From Shewanella zhangzhouensis (GTDB taxonomy: Bacteria; Pseudomonadota; Gammaproteobacteria; Enterobacterales; Shewanellaceae), in assembly GCF_019457615.1 (NCBI RefSeq), contig NZ_CP080414.1:1052501-1116500 (forward strand): DNA of 64,000 nucleotides, in the 5' to 3' direction. Positions 61,129 to 64,000 of the stretch are shown here, one piece after another; within the stretch, counting starts at the first letter, position 1, and every line of letters begins with the position of its first letter. The notes beneath the pieces were generated by a model. The model searched no databases, had not been told where the DNA came from, and saw nothing but the letters and a program-made list of their open reading frames with translations. The position numbers were made by a program, and so were the translations under genes.

Positions 61129-61803
61129 ATGGAAAGGGGTTACCTGTTGCATTCGCGTCCCTATCGGGAAAACAGCGCCATCGTAAACCTCTTGGTGGAT
61201 GGCGCGGGTCGGGTTGATGCCATTGCACGGCTCGGCAGCGGCAAGCGCTCCAGCCGGGCGCTGCTGCAACCTTTTCAGCCACTACTGTTTTCACTGTCGG
61301 GTAAGGGTGAGCTCAGAACCCTTATTCAGCCCGAAGCCTATGCCCCCGCCATTCCGCTGCAGGGCGACGCTCTCTATGCCGCCATGTACCTCAATGAACT
61401 CCTGATGCGCTGCCTCAGCCACAGTCATGCGGGCGAGGGGTTGTTTTTCAGCTATCACCAGACACTGATGTCCATGGCCAAGGGGTTTTGCCAGAGTCAA
61501 CTGAGATACTTTGAGCTGGCACTGCTTGAAGAGCTTGGTGCCTGCCCATCACTCTCGGATGATACCCTGGGTGCGGCCATCAGTGCCGAATGTGCCTACA
61601 GGCCTTGTCCCGAGGGTGGCTTGGCCCCCAGTACACTGGAAAAAGCCATTTCAGGCCGGGCGATTCTTGCGTTGGCACAGAAGGAACTCTCAGAAGCCGA
61701 TTTTGCCGCAGCACGGCAGTTGCTCAGGTTTTTATTGGCGCCCTTTGTTGGCAATAAACCCCTGGTCAGCAGACAACTCTTTGCCAATCGAAACAAAAGC
61801 TGA
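61129..61803 (+). CDS. recO: DNA repair protein RecO
   Basis: From the ATG at 61129 the product has 224 residues with the N-terminal OB fold (MERGYLLHSRPYRENSAIVN) and the helical RecO domain (LYAAMYLNELLMRCL). RecO with RecR loads RecA on SSB-coated gaps. It lacks the zinc cysteine set found in some RecO proteins, like E. coli RecO. A GTG at 61081 would overlap era. Confidence 0.95.
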   Translation: MERGYLLHSRPYRENSAIVNLLVDGAGRVDAIARLGSGKRSSRALLQPFQPLLFSLSGKGELRTLIQPEAYAPAIPLQGDALYAAMYLNELLMRCLSHSHAGEGLFFSYHQTLMSMAKGFCQSQLRYFELALLEELGACPSLSDDTLGAAISAECAYRPCPEGGLAPSTLEKAISGRAILALAQKELSEADFAAARQLLRFLLAPFVGNKPLVSRQLFANRNKS

Positions 61804-61917
61804 GTTCACACAAGCGTTTGTTGCCAGTGGCAAATGCGTGTCAGCCTATATCAAGGCACGGAGTGATTCAGTACAATGCCAGTCAATATTGCCAAGACAA
61901 TTCTGAAGGAGTACCCG

Positions 61918-62655
61918 ATGAGCCGCATTCTTCTGGGCGTGAACATCGACCACATCGCCACCCTGCGTCAGGCCCGTGGCACCAACTACCCTGATCCTGT
62001 ACATGCCGCCGCCGTGGCTGAGCATGCCGGCGCCGATGGCATCACCATTCACCTGCGTGAAGACAGACGCCATATCATCGACCGCGATGTGTACCTGCTG
62101 GCCAAAACCCTGAAAACACGGATGAACTTCGAGTGTGCCGTAACTGAAGAGATGCTCAATATCGCCTGTGAGGTCAAACCCACCTATGTGTGTTTGGTGC
62201 CTGAGAAGCGTGAAGAGTTGACCACAGAAGGCGGTCTGGATGTGGCTGGGCAGAAAGATAAAATCCGTGCTGCTGTCGAGCATTTGGCTGCCCAGGGTAT
62301 TTTGGTGTCGCTCTTTATCGATGCCGACAAGACCCAAATTGATGCGGCCCACGAAGTTGGCGCGCCTTATATCGAAATCCACACCGGCCGTTATGCCGAT
62401 GCCCATACCGAGGCCGAAGCAGATACCGAGCTTGAGCGAATCGCCTCCATGGCTAAATACGCCCATGGCTTGGGTATTACCGTGAATGCAGGCCATGGCT
62501 TGCACTACCACAACGTCAAGCCCATCGCCGCCATTCCCGAGCTGTATGAGCTCAATATCGGCCACGCCATTGTGGCCCGTGCAGCCATTGACGGTCTGGA
62601 GAAGGCTGTGCGCGATATGAAGCAGCTGATGCTTGAAGGTCGCCGGGGCGAGTAA
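61918..62655 (+). CDS. pdxJ: Pyridoxine 5'-phosphate synthase PdxJ
   Basis: From the ATG at 61918 (AAGGAG seven bases upstream) the product has 245 residues, starting MSRILLGVNIDHIATLRQAR. The barrel motifs ITIHLREDRRHI and EIHTGRYAD and the catalytic glutamate in NFECAVTEEM are present. It forms pyridoxine phosphate from deoxyxylulose phosphate and aminoacetone phosphate. Its stop shares one base with the acpS start (TAATG). Confidence 0.97.
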   Translation: MSRILLGVNIDHIATLRQARGTNYPDPVHAAAVAEHAGADGITIHLREDRRHIIDRDVYLLAKTLKTRMNFECAVTEEMLNIACEVKPTYVCLVPEKREELTTEGGLDVAGQKDKIRAAVEHLAAQGILVSLFIDADKTQIDAAHEVGAPYIEIHTGRYADAHTEAEADTELERIASMAKYAHGLGITVNAGHGLHYHNVKPIAAIPELYELNIGHAIVARAAIDGLEKAVRDMKQLMLEGRRGE

Positions 62656-63032
62656 TGTCAGTGTTGGGGCTGGGGACAGACATAGTTGAGATTGAGCGTA
62701 TCCGCAGCCAACTTGAGCGCGGCGGCGATAGGCTCGCCAAGCGGGTACTGACGGAATCCGAGCTGGCGATTTTTGTCGGCAGCGGTCAGCGCGAGTTGTA
62801 CCTGGCCAAACGCTTTGCCGCCAAGGAAGCGGTAGCAAAGGCGCTGGGTACAGGCATAGGTCGCGGAGTGTCGTTTCAACATATTGAAACCTACAGCGAT
62901 GAGTTTGGTGCCCCCTGTGTGCGCCTGACTGACGGCGCCCTGGAGCGTATGCAACAGCTCGGTGGAAGCCAAATCCGTCTGTCCATCGCCGATGAGCGGC
63001 ATTATGCGGTGGCAACCGCCATACTCTGTTAA
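62655..63032 (+). CDS. acpS: Holo-[acyl-carrier-protein] synthase AcpS
   Basis: The 125-residue protein has the Mg-binding motif GLGTDIVEIERI near residue 5 and the second acidic site KRFAAKEAVAKALGTG. It attaches phosphopantetheine to acyl carrier protein. It closes the rnc-era-recO-pdxJ-acpS operon and is followed by a terminator. Confidence 0.97.
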   Translation: MSVLGLGTDIVEIERIRSQLERGGDRLAKRVLTESELAIFVGSGQRELYLAKRFAAKEAVAKALGTGIGRGVSFQHIETYSDEFGAPCVRLTDGALERMQQLGGSQIRLSIADERHYAVATAILC

Positions 63033-63046
63033 GAGAGCATGAGATT

Positions 63047-63070
63047 AAGGGAGCCAGGCTCCCTTTTTTA
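63047..63070 (+). terminator. Terminator of the lepB-acpS operon
   Basis: AAGGGAG (63047-63053) pairs with CTCCCTT (63059-63065) around CCAGG, and six T follow from 63064. Confidence 0.88.
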
Positions 63071-63200
63071 TGGCCGGTGAAAGGTGGCTTGTTAATGACG
63101 GCTTTCTTTGCTTTACTGGTACATTCGTACCAAATAATGTGTGTTCAGTCCGCCTTTGGGCAGTAAAACCACAATAAGAATCCATGCCAGGGAGAGCGTT

Positions 63201-63728
63201 ATGAAGACAGCCGCCGAGCAACTTGCGCGCTATAAGAGTGTGCACCTAAACCCCACCAACATTAAAACCCACTTTGTCGGTATCCCGCTTATCATCTGGT
63301 CAGCCTTTGTTTGGCTTGGGCTTATCCGGTTCGAACTGGGCACTCTGGGTGAGGCCAGCGCAGCCATGGTGTTTACCCTGATAGTGCTGGCTTACTACCT
63401 TAAACTGCACGTGCGCCTCGCCGTTGGCATGCTGGTGTTTATCCTGCCGGTGCTGTACACCTCAGACATAATGGCATCCGTGCCCCACGCCACCTGGATA
63501 GCTGCCGTGGTGTTTATCATTGGCTGGGTATTTCAACTGATTGGCCATAAGTACGAAAAGGCAAAACCGGCGTTTGTGGATGATATGAATCAGCTGTTGA
63601 TTGGGCCTTTCTTTTTGATGGCTGAGGTGTATTTTGCACTGGGCCTCGAAAAAGCGCTCGAGCGTGAGATTACGCCACAGGCCATAGCGCTGCGAAGAGC
63701 CCTTGAAGCGAGCCGCAAGACGGCTTGA
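63201..63728 (+). CDS. Mpo1/YGL010w-like (DUF962) membrane protein
   Basis: From the ATG at 63201 (GGGAGAG just upstream) the product has 175 residues with about four membrane helices. The N-terminal motif HLNPTNIKTHFVGIPLI is the conserved H-P-N-H segment of the DUF962 family. The yeast member Mpo1 is an iron-dependent dioxygenase that alpha-oxidises 2-hydroxy fatty acids. Bacterial members are not characterised, so the activity is inferred. It has its own terminator. Confidence 0.85.
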   Translation: MKTAAEQLARYKSVHLNPTNIKTHFVGIPLIIWSAFVWLGLIRFELGTLGEASAAMVFTLIVLAYYLKLHVRLAVGMLVFILPVLYTSDIMASVPHATWIAAVVFIIGWVFQLIGHKYEKAKPAFVDDMNQLLIGPFFLMAEVYFALGLEKALEREITPQAIALRRALEASRKTA

Positions 63729-63748
63729 TTAACGAGACTCATGATAAG

Positions 63749-63775
63749 AAAAAAGACGCTCAGGGCGTCTTTTTT
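63749..63775. terminator. Bidirectional terminator before the CorB-like gene
   Basis: An 11-base inverted repeat (63749-63759 and 63765-63775) with core GACGC has A and T runs on its sides. It overlaps the stop of the convergent gene at 63760. Confidence 0.88.
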
Positions 63776-64000
63776 GCGTTATCGGGGGCCTGATACAGGT
63801 CCGGCATAACCCTCACGGTCTTCACCATATTCTCTGCCACCTCCATGACCTCAATGGGGTAGCCTTCGAGGCGCAAACTGGTATTGGGGGAGGGGATGTC
63901 TTCCAGATATTCGAGGATAAGGCCGTTCAGCGTTTTCGGGCCATCCGTGGGCAGCTCCCACTTCATCTCTTTGTTGAGCTCACGGATGTTGATACTTGCA
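63760..64000 (-). CDS. C-terminus of CorB/CorC-type (CNNM-like) protein, cut by window edge
   Basis: The frame is open to the right edge. The visible 80 residues read from ASINIRELNKEMKWELP onward through TLNGLILEYLEDIP and end NAKKTP. This is the CorC_HlyC transporter-associated domain found at the end of CNNM/CorB-family proteins, which have a DUF21 membrane domain and CBS pair upstream. Such proteins act in Mg2+ and Co2+ export. An internal ATG at 63966 is not the true start. Confidence 0.82.
   Translation of the reverse strand, partial: ASINIRELNKEMKWELPTDGPKTLNGLILEYLEDIPSPNTSLRLEGYPIEVMEVAENMVKTVRVMPDLYQAPDNAKKTP

Noticed and set aside
61846..63015. 389-codon open frame antisense to pdxJ and acpS
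   Set aside because: Both sense genes are certain; the antisense frame crosses two genes and has no motif.
1..64000. Prophage, defence island or biosynthetic cluster
   Set aside because: All recognised genes are chromosomal housekeeping or conserved Shewanella genes; no integrase, restriction, toxin or synthase genes were found.

Overview
The window is a stretch of ordinary gammaproteobacterial chromosome. Gene content and order point to Shewanella: gspAB, nhaD, a divergent clcA-like gene, DUF6776-erpA, mepM-anmK facing tyrS, gltBD-yhcC-hptA-oxyR, mutH facing rppH-ptsP, and rpoE-rseABC-lepA-lepB-rnc-era-recO-pdxJ-acpS. The base composition looks GC-richer than S. oneidensis, so a species such as S. 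amazonensis is my guess (inference). I see no rRNA or tRNA genes, prophage, CRISPR array or defence island. The only mobile DNA is a 277-bp MITE with IS5-type ends.

Layout. 1-7.1 kb: the head of the macromolecular-synthesis operon (rpsU-yqeY) diverges from tsaD; then plsY, folB-folK, uppP, an RlmA-like methyltransferase, an Lpp-type lipoprotein and cca. 7.3-12.4 kb: gspA-gspB, the Na+/H+ antiporter nhaD and a small membrane protein. 12.5-19 kb: hemL, pyrB, a CLC-type anion protein, DUF6776-erpA and two small conserved genes. 19-25 kb: a secreted S9 peptidase divergent from a CadC/ToxR-like membrane regulator; anmK-mepM (cell wall) divergent from tyrS. 27.9-37.2 kb (all minus): mtnN, a CbiB-like protein, DUF2721, TRIC and NTF2-like proteins, and gltBD. 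37.7-43 kb: radical SAM YhcC, HptA, OxyR, a membrane class III cyclase and mutH. 43.1-51 kb: rppH-ptsP, a TauE-type permease, lgt-thyA, and a translationally coupled nhaA-(unknown periplasmic protein)-nhaR set. 51-63 kb: sdhE-ygfX, nadB, the sigma-E operon with a recognisable autoregulated promoter, lepA, and the lepB-to-acpS operon. The right edge cuts a CorB/CorC-type gene.

How genes work together. Stress and envelope control recurs: the RpoE-RseABC circuit, the HptA relay protein beside OxyR, two Na+/H+ antiporters (NhaD, NhaA) with NhaR, and wall synthesis or recycling genes (UppP, MepM, AnmK, Lgt, Lpp, LepB). Nitrogen assimilation (GltBD) and the regulatory PTS (PtsP) are also present.

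No completely new multi-gene system stands out. The best leads are: a cluster of DnaA-box-like sites in the 695-bp mutH/rppH gap, the position of E. coli DARS2; a four-cysteine secreted protein locked between nhaA and nhaR; a CLC protein whose proton-glutamate position is valine; an RlmA homologue with a degraded SAM loop; the S9 peptidase/CadC-like divergent pair; and the IS5-type MITE behind nhaR.
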